A stretch of 64,000 bases of DNA, from contig JAHBTA010000001.1 of NCBI GenBank assembly GCA_019638805.1, positions 372,001 to 436,000 on the forward strand, written 5' to 3'. Below are positions 8,418 through 16,577 of the stretch, in pieces (the first letter of the stretch is position 1; every line of letters begins with the position of its first letter). The notes below the pieces were generated by a model. It did not search any database and was not told the DNA's origin. It saw only the letters and a program-made list of their open reading frames with translations. The stretch comes from Microbacteriaceae bacterium. Its GTDB lineage: Bacteria; Actinomycetota; Actinomycetes; Actinomycetales; Microbacteriaceae. The position numbers and the translations under genes are program-made.

Positions 8418-9542
8418 TCAGACCGCCGCCCGGTCCCGCGAAGCGCCCAAGAAGGCCTCCGCGACGGCGGGCGGGATGGCGACGTCGACCTCCTCGCGCG
8501 CCACGAGGCTGGAGGCGAGCGCCTCCATCGTGAAGGTGTTCACGACCGTCTCCGCGAGGGAGACCCGCGGCGCGGACGCCCCTCGGACGACCTCGGCGAC
8601 GTTCAGCAGCTGATCCTGGAACGCGTTGGAGCGCGGAACGGCGAGCCGGTCGTCGATGGTGCGGAAGATCCGCTCGCTGTCCCGATGACTCGTGGGGATG
8701 GAGCGGCGGATCGTGATCTCCGTCTCGTCGTAGATCGTCCAACTGAAGGGGAGGTAGAGCGTTCCCAGCTCGGCGGAGATCTGGAGCTCCTGCGTCGAGT
8801 CGGAGATCTCGCTCGCCTCGATCATGCCGACGACGCCGTTGGCGTAGTCGATGAGTCCGAGGATCTTGTCGCTCGTGCCGAACTCGTTCGCCGGGCGGCC
8901 GAACGCGGCGACCCGGGTGGGGATCGACGCCGCCACGTGGGTGCACGCGTTGATCGCGTAGGCGCCGATGTCGTAGAGCGCCCCGCCGCCCTGATCGGCG
9001 CGGAATCGCCACGGGCGGTTGGGGTCCTTCGGGTCGATCCCCAGCTCCGAGGCCAGGTTGACGTACGTGAAGCTGGCGCGGACGTGATCGATCGCGCCGA
9101 GGGCGCGCGCGTCGAGCAGCCCGTCGATCCGCGTGATCGCCGGGTGGTGGCGGTACATGAACGCCTCGGTGATGGTCGCACCGTAGCTCGCGGCGAGTTC
9201 CCAGACCTCGAACGCCTGGGCACCGGTGAGCACGAACGGCTTCTCGCAGAGGATGTGACGGACTCCCGCCTCGACGCACTGCCGGATGAGCTCGAGGTGG
9301 GTGCTCGGCCAGGTGGCGATGATGACGGCGTCGAGGTCCTCGACGCGGAGCATCTCGGCGACGTCGCCGTAGGCGTGCGCCCACCCGAAGCGTTCGGCGA
9401 GGGCGGCAGCCGCCGCGGGGTTGGCGTCGGCGACGGCGACGAACTCGACGTCACGCGGGATCGCAGCCGCGGCGGTGCCGTGCACGCCCGCGATGTAGCC
9501 GGCGCCGATGACGCCGAGACGGACGGGAGACTGAGCGGACAT
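8418..9542 (-). CDS. Gfo/Idh/MocA-family NAD(P)-dependent dehydrogenase
   Basis: The 374-residue protein has an N-terminal Rossmann fold (LGVIGAGYIAGVHG) and the family EKP motif in HILCEKPFVLTG, with catalytic-type residues in GGGALYDIGAYAINAC further on. Family members oxidise or reduce sugars, inositols and their derivatives using NAD(P). It is complete, with a purine-rich GGAAGAGAA leader, and lies between an amidohydrolase and the TIM-like isomerase. A role in oxidising the imported sugar or polyol is reasonable, but substrate specificity cannot be predicted. Confidence 0.85.
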   Translation of the reverse strand: MSAQSPVRLGVIGAGYIAGVHGTAAAAIPRDVEFVAVADANPAAAAALAERFGWAHAYGDVAEMLRVEDLDAVIIATWPSTHLELIRQCVEAGVRHILCEKPFVLTGAQAFEVWELAASYGATITEAFMYRHHPAITRIDGLLDARALGAIDHVRASFTYVNLASELGIDPKDPNRPWRFRADQGGGALYDIGAYAINACTHVAASIPTRVAAFGRPANEFGTSDKILGLIDYANGVVGMIEASEISDSTQELQISAELGTLYLPFSWTIYDETEITIRRSIPTSHRDSERIFRTIDDRLAVPRSNAFQDQLLNVAEVVRGASAPRVSLAETVVNTFTMEALASSLVAREEVDVAIPPAVAEAFLGASRDRAAV

Positions 9543-9571
9543 TCTTCTCTTCCTTTAGCGGTAGGCGGAGC

Positions 9572-10351
9572 TCAGCGATGAGCGTCCAGGACGCGTTGGA
9601 CGTTGGCGAACAGCACGTCGTCCTTGGCGGTCTCGGGGATGTCGGCGGCGAGCACGGATCGATGCACGTCGCCGAGGTCGTAGAACGGGGTGTCGCTGCC
9701 GAACACGACGCGATCGGAGCCCACGGCGGCGACGAGCTCCTCGGTCAGCGCGGGGTCCGACTGATAGGCGATGTCGAAGTAGACGTGCGGGAACTCGCGC
9801 ACGATCTCGATCGCCTCGGCCTTCTGCTGGGAGCTCAGGAAGGCGTGCCCGAGGAAGGTCGTGACGTTCGGGAACCGGCTGACGACCGTTCGCACGGCGG
9901 CGGCGGACTCACCCGACCCGGGGTCCGGCGAGCTGTGCATCAGGCAGATCGCCCGGCGGTCGTCGAGGATCTCCCAGAGCGGGTCGACCCGGAGCGGGGT
10001 GTCGAGGTAGTAGCCCTCGAGCGTCGGATGGACGGCGATGCCCGCGAGGCCGAGCTCGTCGAGGATGCGGATCAGCTCCGTGACGGCGTGCTCCTCGTGC
10101 CGCGGCTCCACGAGCCCGAAGCCCGTGGGGAAGCGATCGGGGTGATCCCGCACCGCCGCGGCGACGACGTCGTTCATGCGCCGCGTGTCGACGATGCCCT
10201 CGACCTGACGATCGGCCGCCGCCGGCGAGAGCAGCGCCTCGCTGACCGCCGCGGCATCCATGCGTCCGATCAGCTCGTCGACCGTCTGCCCGATGTTGTT
10301 CGCGACCGTCTTGCCCACGTGGGCGTGGACGTCGATCACCCGGCGCGTCAT
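9572..10351 (-). CDS. Amidohydrolase-family (Amidohydro_2) metal-dependent hydrolase
   Basis: The 259-residue protein shows the amidohydrolase-2 pattern: the metal site VIDVHAHVGKT at the start, AVHPTLEGYY, GHAFLSSQQ with another metal histidine, and VVFGSDTPFYD with the late aspartate. The ATG at 10351 is chosen because it overlaps the cupin stop (ATGA) and aligns with the family N-terminus; a longer frame upstream is antisense to the cupin gene. Relatives decarboxylate or hydrolyse small ring or lactone compounds, so lactone opening or decarboxylation of an oxidised sugar fits the operon. Evidence for a particular reaction is lacking. Confidence 0.8.
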   Translation of the reverse strand: MTRRVIDVHAHVGKTVANNIGQTVDELIGRMDAAAVSEALLSPAAADRQVEGIVDTRRMNDVVAAAVRDHPDRFPTGFGLVEPRHEEHAVTELIRILDELGLAGIAVHPTLEGYYLDTPLRVDPLWEILDDRRAICLMHSSPDPGSGESAAAVRTVVSRFPNVTTFLGHAFLSSQQKAEAIEIVREFPHVYFDIAYQSDPALTEELVAAVGSDRVVFGSDTPFYDLGDVHRSVLAADIPETAKDDVLFANVQRVLDAHR

Positions 10352-10779
10352 GGCGCGGTCTCGGTGTCGACGACGTCCGTGTGCATGAGGACGGGCTCGC
10401 CGGGGGCCACGATGAGGTGCGCGGTCTCGGGCGTGCCCGACTCGGGCCCCGCGGGGCTGTACATGACGAGCAGGCGCAGCGGCTCCCACCCGGTGTTGTG
10501 CGAGTCGTGCCCGACTCCCGTCGGGACGTAGACGGCGTCGCCGGGGCCGATCGGCATCCGCAGGTTCTCGCCGACCCCGAACGAGCCGTGGCCGGACAGG
10601 ACGTACACGATCTCATCGCTCTCCGGGTGGTCGTGCCACTCGTGCGACTTGCCCGGGAGCACGACGACCTCGCCGCACGACAGGGTCGAGCCGTGGGTCT
10701 TCTGGCTGACGAGCCACTTCGCGACGCCCCAGGACAGGACCGTGGTCTCGACGTCGTTCGCGTTGACGACGCCGGTCAC
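10348..10779 (-). CDS. Cupin-domain protein
   Basis: The 143-residue protein is a single-domain cupin. The first metal motif is in SHEWHDHPESDEIVYVLSG and the second in VPTGVGHDSHNTG, giving the usual His/His/Glu/His set. The GTG start overlaps the stop of the upstream reductase (GTGA) and aligns with the fold's beginning. Small cupins in catabolic operons act as sugar isomerases, lactone-related enzymes or ligand sensors, and nothing here separates these options. Confidence 0.8.
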   Translation of the reverse strand: MTGVVNANDVETTVLSWGVAKWLVSQKTHGSTLSCGEVVVLPGKSHEWHDHPESDEIVYVLSGHGSFGVGENLRMPIGPGDAVYVPTGVGHDSHNTGWEPLRLLVMYSPAGPESGTPETAHLIVAPGEPVLMHTDVVDTETAP

Positions 10780-11417
10780 CGGGCACGCTCCGTCGCGTCG
10801 GCCGGGAGCCCGGTGAAACGCCACCCGGTCTTCATCGTGAAGTCGCAGTACGTGCGGTCGAGGATGAGCATGAGGGAGACCATCCCGTCGATGAAGCGCG
10901 CGTTGTGCAGGGGGCCGCAGTCGAGCCAGCGGAGGCCGAGGTCGCTCGCGAGCTCGGCGACGGCCGCCTTGGCCGCTTCGTCGTCGCCCGCGATCTTGAC
11001 GTCGGGCCGCTCGGCGTCGTCGGCGTTGATGGTCGCCGCGAAGTTGTCCTTGAACGCGGCGACGAGTCCCTCGCTGCCGCCCAGGGCGTCCGCCGTGAAC
11101 TCGGCCGCCGCGCGCTCGTTGTGCGCGAGGTGATCGAACGGGTTTGAGATGTCGATGACGATCTTCCCGCGCAGCGCCTCGCGGAGGCTGGTCACCGTTG
11201 GGACGACCTCCGGGAACGGGATCGCCAGGACCACGAAGTCGGCGCCCTCGACCGCCTCGGCGGGCGTCCCCGCGAAGACCGGCGCGAACCCGAGCTTCTC
11301 CGCCGTGGCGTTCCCGGCGTCGCGCGTCCCGATCCGCACCGAGTGGCCGGCCCTCGTCCACCCCGCCCCGAGCGCCTTGGACATTAGTCCCGTTCCGAGG
11401 ATCGCGATGACGCTCAC
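10776..11417 (-). CDS. NADP-binding F420-dependent reductase-fold protein
   Basis: The 213-residue protein has a Rossmann N-terminus (AILGTGLMSKALGAG) with IGTRD after strand two, and belongs to the NADP oxidoreductase, coenzyme F420-dependent family (PF03807). The segments FVVLAIPFPEV, VIDISNPFDH and LDCGPLHNARFIDGM follow the family order. The GTG start overlaps the stop of the preceding small gene as GTGA. Many members use NADP alone, so F420 use is not proven. It is probably a redox step in the same pathway. Confidence 0.75.
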   Translation of the reverse strand: MSVIAILGTGLMSKALGAGWTRAGHSVRIGTRDAGNATAEKLGFAPVFAGTPAEAVEGADFVVLAIPFPEVVPTVTSLREALRGKIVIDISNPFDHLAHNERAAAEFTADALGGSEGLVAAFKDNFAATINADDAERPDVKIAGDDEAAKAAVAELASDLGLRWLDCGPLHNARFIDGMVSLMLILDRTYCDFTMKTGWRFTGLPADATERAR

Positions 11418-11725
11418 AGCTGGACCTCCCCGCCGAATGCCGAGGCGACGTGCGAGACCTGCGGGGCCGTGACGAGGAACGGCCCGATGAGCTCGTCGAA
11501 GGAGTGGAAACCCGGCGACGACACGAAGCGCTCCGTGTGGTCGCCGATCTCGCGCCACGTCACGAGGAACACGTAGTGCCCCGGGCGTTCGACGTCGGCC
11601 ATCAGCCGGGAGCCGAGGTGGCCCTCCGCCGCGCGCACGAAGGCCACGGCGTTCTCGAACACCTCCTCGAACTCGGCGCTGCGCTCGGTGTCGATCTCGA
11701 TCGCTGCAATCTCCAGAACGCTCAC
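11414..11725 (-). CDS. Antibiotic biosynthesis monooxygenase (ABM)-domain protein
   Basis: The 103-residue protein has the ABM ferredoxin-like fold pattern: an opening beta strand (VLEIAAIEID), an FVRAAEGHLGSRLMADV helix-strand region, YVFLVTWREIGDHTERFVSS and a short tail. YgiN-like relatives are small quinol monooxygenases or uncharacterised. It is the first gene of the leftward operon and directly faces the divergent control region at 11726-12114. Its place at the head of the operon may mean handling of a reactive intermediate, but this is speculative. Confidence 0.75.
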   Translation of the reverse strand: MSVLEIAAIEIDTERSAEFEEVFENAVAFVRAAEGHLGSRLMADVERPGHYVFLVTWREIGDHTERFVSSPGFHSFDELIGPFLVTAPQVSHVASAFGGEVQL

Positions 11726-12114
11726 GCGTCGGCTCCTTTCCGCGGCTCCGCGGTGTGAACATCGCCGGGGCTGGCACAGCGATGGGACGGGTCTGGCCAG
11801 CGCGGTGTGGCCGCACTGCCAAATGGATTGGGCCGACTCTAGCCGCGTGGGCGCGCCGGGGTCAAGTCGCCAAGACTTGGCGTGTTGACAGGCAACGAGG
11901 GGCCTGCTTTACTCGGCTCTCAAGTTGCGAAATGGATTGGGCACAGCCAAGGTGGCTGCCAAAGCGATTTTGCAACCCGAGCGGTCGCTGCGGCCCGTAG
12001 GGTCGCAGCGGGACCGCTCAGCGGCGGTTCGCACCCGCGGGCCGCGAATCCCTCACACCGTCGCGACGACCTCGAAAGCGCGGAGTCGCGCCGTAGGATG
12101 CAAAGGAGCACCAA
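11726..12114. promoter_or_regulatory. Divergent control region of the catabolic operon and ABC importer
   Basis: This 389-bp non-coding region separates the two operons. A leftward promoter is proposed with -35 TTGACC at 11860-11865 and -10 TAGAGT at 11836-11841 (18-bp spacer). A rightward one has -35 TTGACA at 11885-11890 and a weaker -10 TTTACT at 11908-11913. Between the two -35 boxes lies the perfect palindrome CGCCAAGACTTGGCG (11868-11882). The sequence AAATGGATTGGG occurs just downstream of each promoter, within 11818-11835 and 11926-11943. A LacI-type palindrome is at 11957-11974. The layout suggests one or more regulators control both operons together. Confidence 0.65.
11957..11974. 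promoter_or_regulatory. LacI-type operator palindrome
   Basis: TGCCAAAGCGATTTTGCA is an 18-bp imperfect palindrome with the central CG step typical of LacI/GalR operators (pattern TGCNAAANCGNTTTNGCA). It lies 140 bp upstream of the binding-protein start. The half-site recurs near the LacI gene (16401) and as TGCTAAAGCG upstream of the FAD oxidoreductase (993). Confidence 0.6.
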
Positions 12115-13428
12115 GTGAAGTTCACGAGGCATCGGCTAGCCGCAACCGTGATCGCAGCGGGACTCGTCGCCGGCCTGGCCGGCTGCGGGACCAGCGGCGG
12201 CACGGGCAACACGGGCACGACCGGCGACTATGTCGCGCCAGAGTCCGACATCACGGCCTCCCTTACCGTCTCCAACTGGGGCAACCCCGGTGACGAGGCG
12301 CTCTACAACGCCGCGATCGAGCGCTTCAACGAGCGATACCCAAACGTGACGGTCACCAACAACGTCACCCAGGTCGTCAACTGGAGCGACTACATCAACA
12401 AGATCCTGACGTCGATCGCGTCGGGCGACTCGCCCGACATCATCAACATCGCGACCGAGGGCGTCGAGTTCGGCTTGAGCAAGGACCTGTTCCTGCCCCT
12501 CACCAACTACATCAAGCAGGACGACTCGGTGCAGGCGCTGATCGACGACATCGACCCGACCCTCATCGACGGCTTCACCAAGGACGGCGACACATATCTG
12601 CTGCCGAACAACTGGAACGCCATGGTCATGTATTACAACAAGGCGATGTTCGACGCGGCCGGCATCGACCGCCCGAGCGACGACTGGACGTGGGACGACT
12701 TCCACGCGATCGCAGAGAAGCTGACGAGCGGCTCGGGAAGCGGCAAGACCTACGGGTTCGGGCTGCAGACCTACACGTTCGCCTACTACCCGTGGCTCTA
12801 CTCGAACGGCGGCTCGATCGCGACGGATGACCTGAGCGCCCCCGCCCTCGACTCGCCCGAGACAATCGAGGCCGTGCAGTTCCTCCAGGACCTCGTCCTC
12901 AAGGACGGCATCGCCCCGGACCCCGCGGGGACGGAAGCGAACCAGCTGTTCCAGGCCGGGAAGATCGCGATGACGGCCGCCCCGGCGAACCTGTCGGCCA
13001 TCCTGGTGCAGGACGTGCCCGACCTCGAGTTCGGCATCCTTCCGATGCCGCAGAAGAAAGAGAAGAAGACGGTGTTCGGCGCCGCCGGATTCTCCATCTA
13101 CAACGGGTCGCAGAACCAGGACCTGGCGTGGGAGCTCATCAAGGAGTTCGCCAGCCAGGACACGCAGGCCGGTTGGGCCGAGCTGGGCACTTCGAACCCG
13201 ACGACGCGCACCGCGGCGACCTCGGACGTGTTCGTCGACCGCCACCCGGACGCGTCGGTGCTCTACGACGCCATCCAGTACGCGGAGCCGGTCGCCGCTC
13301 CGACCTTCTTCACCACGCTGGAGCCCGCGTTCCAGCGAGCGCTACAGGCCATCATGGCCGGCGGCGACGTCGCTGACGAGCTCTCCAAGGCGCAGGCGGA
13401 AGTCGAGGCAACTGTCGGCAATGGCTGA
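12115..13428 (+). CDS. Sugar ABC transporter substrate-binding lipoprotein
   Basis: The 437-residue protein is a family-1 extracellular solute-binding protein for carbohydrate uptake. A basic, hydrophobic signal peptide ends in the lipobox LAGC, with lipidated Cys24, followed by a Gly/Thr-rich linker. The mature part has typical segments (TVSNWGNPGDEALYNAAIERF, LLPNNWNAMVMYYNKAMFD). A strong AAAGGAG precedes the GTG start by 7 bases. It heads a three-gene importer operon with two permeases and no ATPase, so a shared MsiK-like ATPase encoded elsewhere is likely. It probably delivers the sugar or polyol used by the divergent catabolic operon. Confidence 0.9.
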   Translation: MKFTRHRLAATVIAAGLVAGLAGCGTSGGTGNTGTTGDYVAPESDITASLTVSNWGNPGDEALYNAAIERFNERYPNVTVTNNVTQVVNWSDYINKILTSIASGDSPDIINIATEGVEFGLSKDLFLPLTNYIKQDDSVQALIDDIDPTLIDGFTKDGDTYLLPNNWNAMVMYYNKAMFDAAGIDRPSDDWTWDDFHAIAEKLTSGSGSGKTYGFGLQTYTFAYYPWLYSNGGSIATDDLSAPALDSPETIEAVQFLQDLVLKDGIAPDPAGTEANQLFQAGKIAMTAAPANLSAILVQDVPDLEFGILPMPQKKEKKTVFGAAGFSIYNGSQNQDLAWELIKEFASQDTQAGWAELGTSNPTTRTAATSDVFVDRHPDASVLYDAIQYAEPVAAPTFFTTLEPAFQRALQAIMAGGDVADELSKAQAEVEATVGNG

Positions 13429-14371
13429 CCTAATCACCCGCGACGCCACGTCGCAGACCTTCCGGGCGGGACGCGCGCGTCCCGCCCGGAAGGGCCCCGG
13501 CCGACGTGAAGCGATCGCCGGCTACCTGTTCGTAGCCCCGTCCGTCCTCGGCTTCCTGGTCTTCGTGCTCGGGCCCCTGCTCGCGGCACTGTGGTTCAGC
13601 TTCACTCGCTACGACGTCATCTCGCCGCCGACCTTCATCGGCCTGGACAACTACGTCCGTCTGTTCCGCGACGAGCGACTCGGCCTCGTCTACTTCAACA
13701 CGATCATCTACGTGATCGCGGCGGTGGTGCTCATCAACGGGCTCGGTCTGCTCTTCGCGGTGCTCATCAACGCCCGGATGCCGCGAGCCCTGACCTACGT
13801 GTTCCGTTCGGTCTACTTCTTCCCCTCCCTGGTCGCCCTGGCCTACATCTCGCTCATCTGGCAAGCGCTCTTCCAGCGCGACACCGGGGTCATCAACTAC
13901 TACCTCGAGGTCATCGGCGCCGACCCGGTCAACTGGCTGAACAGCTCGAGCCAGTCGCGGTTGAGTGTCATCATCGTCGACGTCTGGCGCAACGTCGGCT
14001 TCGCGATGCTGATCTACGTCGCGGCACTGCAGGAGGTTCCGAAGGAGCTGGAGGAGGCGGCGCAGATCGACGGCGCGGGGCCATTCACGCAGTTCCGACG
14101 GATCACGGTCCCGATGATCAGCCAGGCGATCTTCTTCAACGTCACGATCACCGTCATCGGTGCGTTCCAGATCTACGAGTCGATCATCGTCCTCACCAAG
14201 GGCGGACCCGGCGACTCGACGCGCAGCATCGTCATGTACATCGCCGAGAAGGCCTTCGCCGACTTCGACCTGGGATACGCGGCCGCCATCTCGATGACGC
14301 TCTTCGCGATCATCCTCCTCGTAACGATCGTCCAATTCCGAATCCGGAGAGCCTGGGTCCACTATGAGTAG
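13421..14371 (+). CDS. Sugar ABC transporter permease (MalF/UgpA type)
   Basis: The 316-residue membrane protein has six predicted transmembrane segments after a basic N-terminus (first at LFVAPSVLGFLVFVLGPLLA). The permease EAA loop is EEAAQIDGAGPFTQFRRITVP, which contacts the ATPase. It overlaps the binding-protein gene by 8 bases and the second permease by 8 bases, so the three are co-translated. The pair forms the channel of a carbohydrate uptake (CUT1) importer. Confidence 0.9.
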   Translation: MADLITRDATSQTFRAGRARPARKGPGRREAIAGYLFVAPSVLGFLVFVLGPLLAALWFSFTRYDVISPPTFIGLDNYVRLFRDERLGLVYFNTIIYVIAAVVLINGLGLLFAVLINARMPRALTYVFRSVYFFPSLVALAYISLIWQALFQRDTGVINYYLEVIGADPVNWLNSSSQSRLSVIIVDVWRNVGFAMLIYVAALQEVPKELEEAAQIDGAGPFTQFRRITVPMISQAIFFNVTITVIGAFQIYESIIVLTKGGPGDSTRSIVMYIAEKAFADFDLGYAAAISMTLFAIILLVTIVQFRIRRAWVHYE

Positions 14372-15245
14372 CGCCGCCGTCCTCCCCTCGCGACCGCGGT
14401 CCCGGCGACGTCGGTTCCCGGTCGGCAGCGCCGTCGCCGTCGTCATCCTGAGCCTGGGCGGGATCGGGATGATCGCGCCGTTCCTGTGGATGATCGTCAC
14501 GGCGCTGAAGTCCCCGGAGCACCTGTTCGACGTGCCGCCGAACTGGATCCCGCTCGAGTTCGAGTGGGACAACTTCTGGAAGGCCGTGAACGGTCCGCTG
14601 CCTCTGTTGCGGAACCTGTTCAACAGCACGTTCATCGCCGTCGTCGGGACGCTCGGCATCCTCATCACGGCGCCGATGGCCGGATACGCGTTCGCGCGGC
14701 TGCAGTTCCGCGGTCAGAACGCGATCTTCCTGGGCCTGCTCGCCTCGCTCATGGTGCCGGTCCAGGTGACGATCATCCCGCTGTTCCTCATCATGCGGAA
14801 TCTGGGCGTCATCAACACCCCTTGGAGCCTCATCCTCCCCGCTCTCACGTGGGCGTTCGGGGTCTTCCTGATGCGCCAGTTCTTCCTCACGGTGCCGAAG
14901 GAGATCCTCGAGGCGGCGCGCATCGACGGGGCGGGTCCATGGAAGACCTACCGCCTGGTCGCGCTTCCGCTGGTGAAGAACGGGCTCAGCGCGCTCGGCG
15001 TCATCGCATTCCTCAACAATCCCTACCTGTGGAATGCGTACTTCGCGCCGTCGATCTTCCTCAACAGTCAGGACACGGCGACCCTGCCGCTTGCCCTCGT
15101 GCTGATGCAAGGGCCGTTCAGCACCGGTCAGATGAACGTCGTCATGGCGGCGACGACCCTCGCGGTGCTCCCGGCTCTGATCGTCTTCCTCGTTGCGCAG
15201 CGCTGGATCATCGCCAGCCTCACGCAATCCGGGGTCAAGGGCTGA
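14364..15245 (+). CDS. Sugar ABC transporter permease (MalG/UgpE type)
   Basis: The 293-residue membrane protein is the second channel subunit. It has six predicted membrane spans and the EAA motif EAARIDGAGPWKTYRLVALP. The long loop after the first membrane segment and the length match the MalG class. Its stop overlaps the 3' end of the convergent LacI gene by 11 bases. No nucleotide-binding subunit follows, a common situation in actinobacteria where one ATPase serves many importers. Confidence 0.9.
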   Translation: MSSAAVLPSRPRSRRRRFPVGSAVAVVILSLGGIGMIAPFLWMIVTALKSPEHLFDVPPNWIPLEFEWDNFWKAVNGPLPLLRNLFNSTFIAVVGTLGILITAPMAGYAFARLQFRGQNAIFLGLLASLMVPVQVTIIPLFLIMRNLGVINTPWSLILPALTWAFGVFLMRQFFLTVPKEILEAARIDGAGPWKTYRLVALPLVKNGLSALGVIAFLNNPYLWNAYFAPSIFLNSQDTATLPLALVLMQGPFSTGQMNVVMAATTLAVLPALIVFLVAQRWIIASLTQSGVKG

Positions 15246-16272
15246 CGCCGAGGCGGCGGATCGACTCGCGCCGCACCAGCGTGCTGGCGATGGCCATGTG
15301 CTTCTCCGTGCGCAGCGGCTCGCCCTTGAGCTCGGCGACCAGGATGTCGACCGCCACGGCACCCATCTCGTAGTAAGGCAACGCCAGCGTCGTCAACGCT
15401 GGTGATAGCGCCTCGGCCACGATCTCCTGATTGTCGAATCCGACGACGGAAAGATCCTTGGGGATCGCGAGGCCTGCCTCCCGCGCTGCGCGATAGGTGC
15501 CCATCGCCATCCGATCGTTGAAACAGAACACGGCGGTCGGGCGCCGTGAGCGGAAGAGCGCCGACGCTGCCTCGTAGCCATCCATGGCGAACGTACTGCG
15601 GCCTGCCACTACGAGAGACCTGTTGAACCGGATCCCCGCGTCCCTCAGCGCGGCGCGATATCCCTCAAGTCGTCCTTCGCGCGCGGGGATGGAGGTCATC
15701 GTGTTGATAAAGGCGATCGACGTGTGGCCGGCACGGATCAGCTCTTCCGTCGCGGCGTAGCCGCCCTGATACTCGTCGGGGTAGACCGAGCGATGAGCTC
15801 GCTGAGTCGATTCAGCGTTGACAACGATGAGAGGCTTTCCGTCGAGTGAAGTGGGCACGTCAAGTACACGATGATGCCCTGCGGCATATAAGACACCATC
15901 AACCTGATGCCGCCATATCGCAGAGATTTCGCGCTCTTCGACAATCTTCAGCTTGCCGGTGGTCATTACGATCAGGAGCCATCCGTGACGCGATGCCGCT
16001 TCCTGCGCGCCAAGAATCAGCTTGCCCGCATATGGAGTCGTTGCTATCTCATCGCTGAGCAGAGCAAGGGTGTTCGATCGATGGGTTCGGAGTGCGCGCG
16101 CGAGTCCATTGGGCTGATAGCCCAGTTCTCGGGCCGCGATCTCGACTCGTTCGCGAGTCGCATCCGCCACCCGCGCACCCGGAACTCTGTTGAGCACGTG
16201 CGACACTGTCGTCGGAGACACGCCGGCGCGGAGCGCGATGTCGGTGATGTTCGGACGTCCCTGTCGAGTCAC
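15235..16272 (-). CDS. LacI-family transcriptional regulator
   Basis: The 345-residue protein is a complete LacI/GalR regulator. The N-terminal helix-turn-helix ITDIALRAGVSPTTVSHVLN and hinge helix PNGLARALR are followed by a periplasmic-binding-type sensor domain with VFCFNDRMAMGTYRAAREAG and VVGFDNQEIVAEALSP. It is convergent with the importer operon. It is the only intact regulator in the catabolic locus and therefore the best candidate to bind the LacI-type sites at 993-1031, 11957-11974 and 16390-16410. The inducer is presumably the transported sugar. Its codon use is slightly less GC-rich than its neighbours. Confidence 0.9.
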   Translation of the reverse strand: MTRQGRPNITDIALRAGVSPTTVSHVLNRVPGARVADATRERVEIAARELGYQPNGLARALRTHRSNTLALLSDEIATTPYAGKLILGAQEAASRHGWLLIVMTTGKLKIVEEREISAIWRHQVDGVLYAAGHHRVLDVPTSLDGKPLIVVNAESTQRAHRSVYPDEYQGGYAATEELIRAGHTSIAFINTMTSIPAREGRLEGYRAALRDAGIRFNRSLVVAGRSTFAMDGYEAASALFRSRRPTAVFCFNDRMAMGTYRAAREAGLAIPKDLSVVGFDNQEIVAEALSPALTTLALPYYEMGAVAVDILVAELKGEPLRTEKHMAIASTLVRRESIRRLGVSP

Positions 16273-16389
16273 CTGGCGCCCTCCCGGTGGATCATTTTGA
16301 GTACGAGTCTATGCGGCACGCTTGAAGGTCAGCCTTCATGGTCGGGTACGCCGGGTCTCAGCGAGCCGGGGACTTGATCTCGGCCGGAT

Positions 16390-16426
16390 TGCCAAAGCTG
16401 TGCCAAATCGTTACGGCGCGTAGAGT
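16390..16426 (+). promoter_or_regulatory. LacI-like half-sites and promoter of the 16456 stub
   Basis: TGCCAAA occurs twice as direct copies at 16390-16396 and 16401-16407, the second within TGCCAAATCG, equal to the left half of the LacI-type operator at 11957. A possible -10 TAGAGT follows at 16421-16426, and a GGAGGGG ribosome-binding site precedes an ATG at 16456. This is probably a regulated promoter of the same catabolic regulon. Confidence 0.45.
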
Positions 16427-16455
16427 AGACCGGAACGATTGTGCGGAGGGGACGC

Positions 16456-16554
16456 ATGACTGAATTGCAGACAGGCAAGCGAATCATCGTCAACACAGAG
16501 TTGGCGTCGAAAGTTGACTGTCATGCGCAACGTTCAGCGGGAGACGGTGCGTAG
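16456..16554 (+). pseudogene. 5' stub of an interrupted gene
   Basis: A 32-codon frame begins at an ATG with an excellent GGAGGGG Shine-Dalgarno sequence 4 bases upstream and operator-like repeats further up. It reads MTELQTGKRIIVNTE before becoming low-quality sequence that ends in TAG. The start resembles nucleoside-hydrolase-like proteins of sugar loci (KRIIVNTD...), so I read it as the first 15 or so codons of a lost gene cut off where the conjugative element sequence begins. The family is a guess from few residues. Confidence 0.4.
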
Positions 16555-16577
16555 TGCGTCCGGGTGGACCTGGTGGT

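Noticed and set aside
16535-16542. CAGCGGGA, eight bases shared with the tRNA-Glu T-arm, near the proposed left element border
   Set aside because: Eight bases are expected by chance at this base composition and the flanking bases do not match; not accepted as an attachment site.
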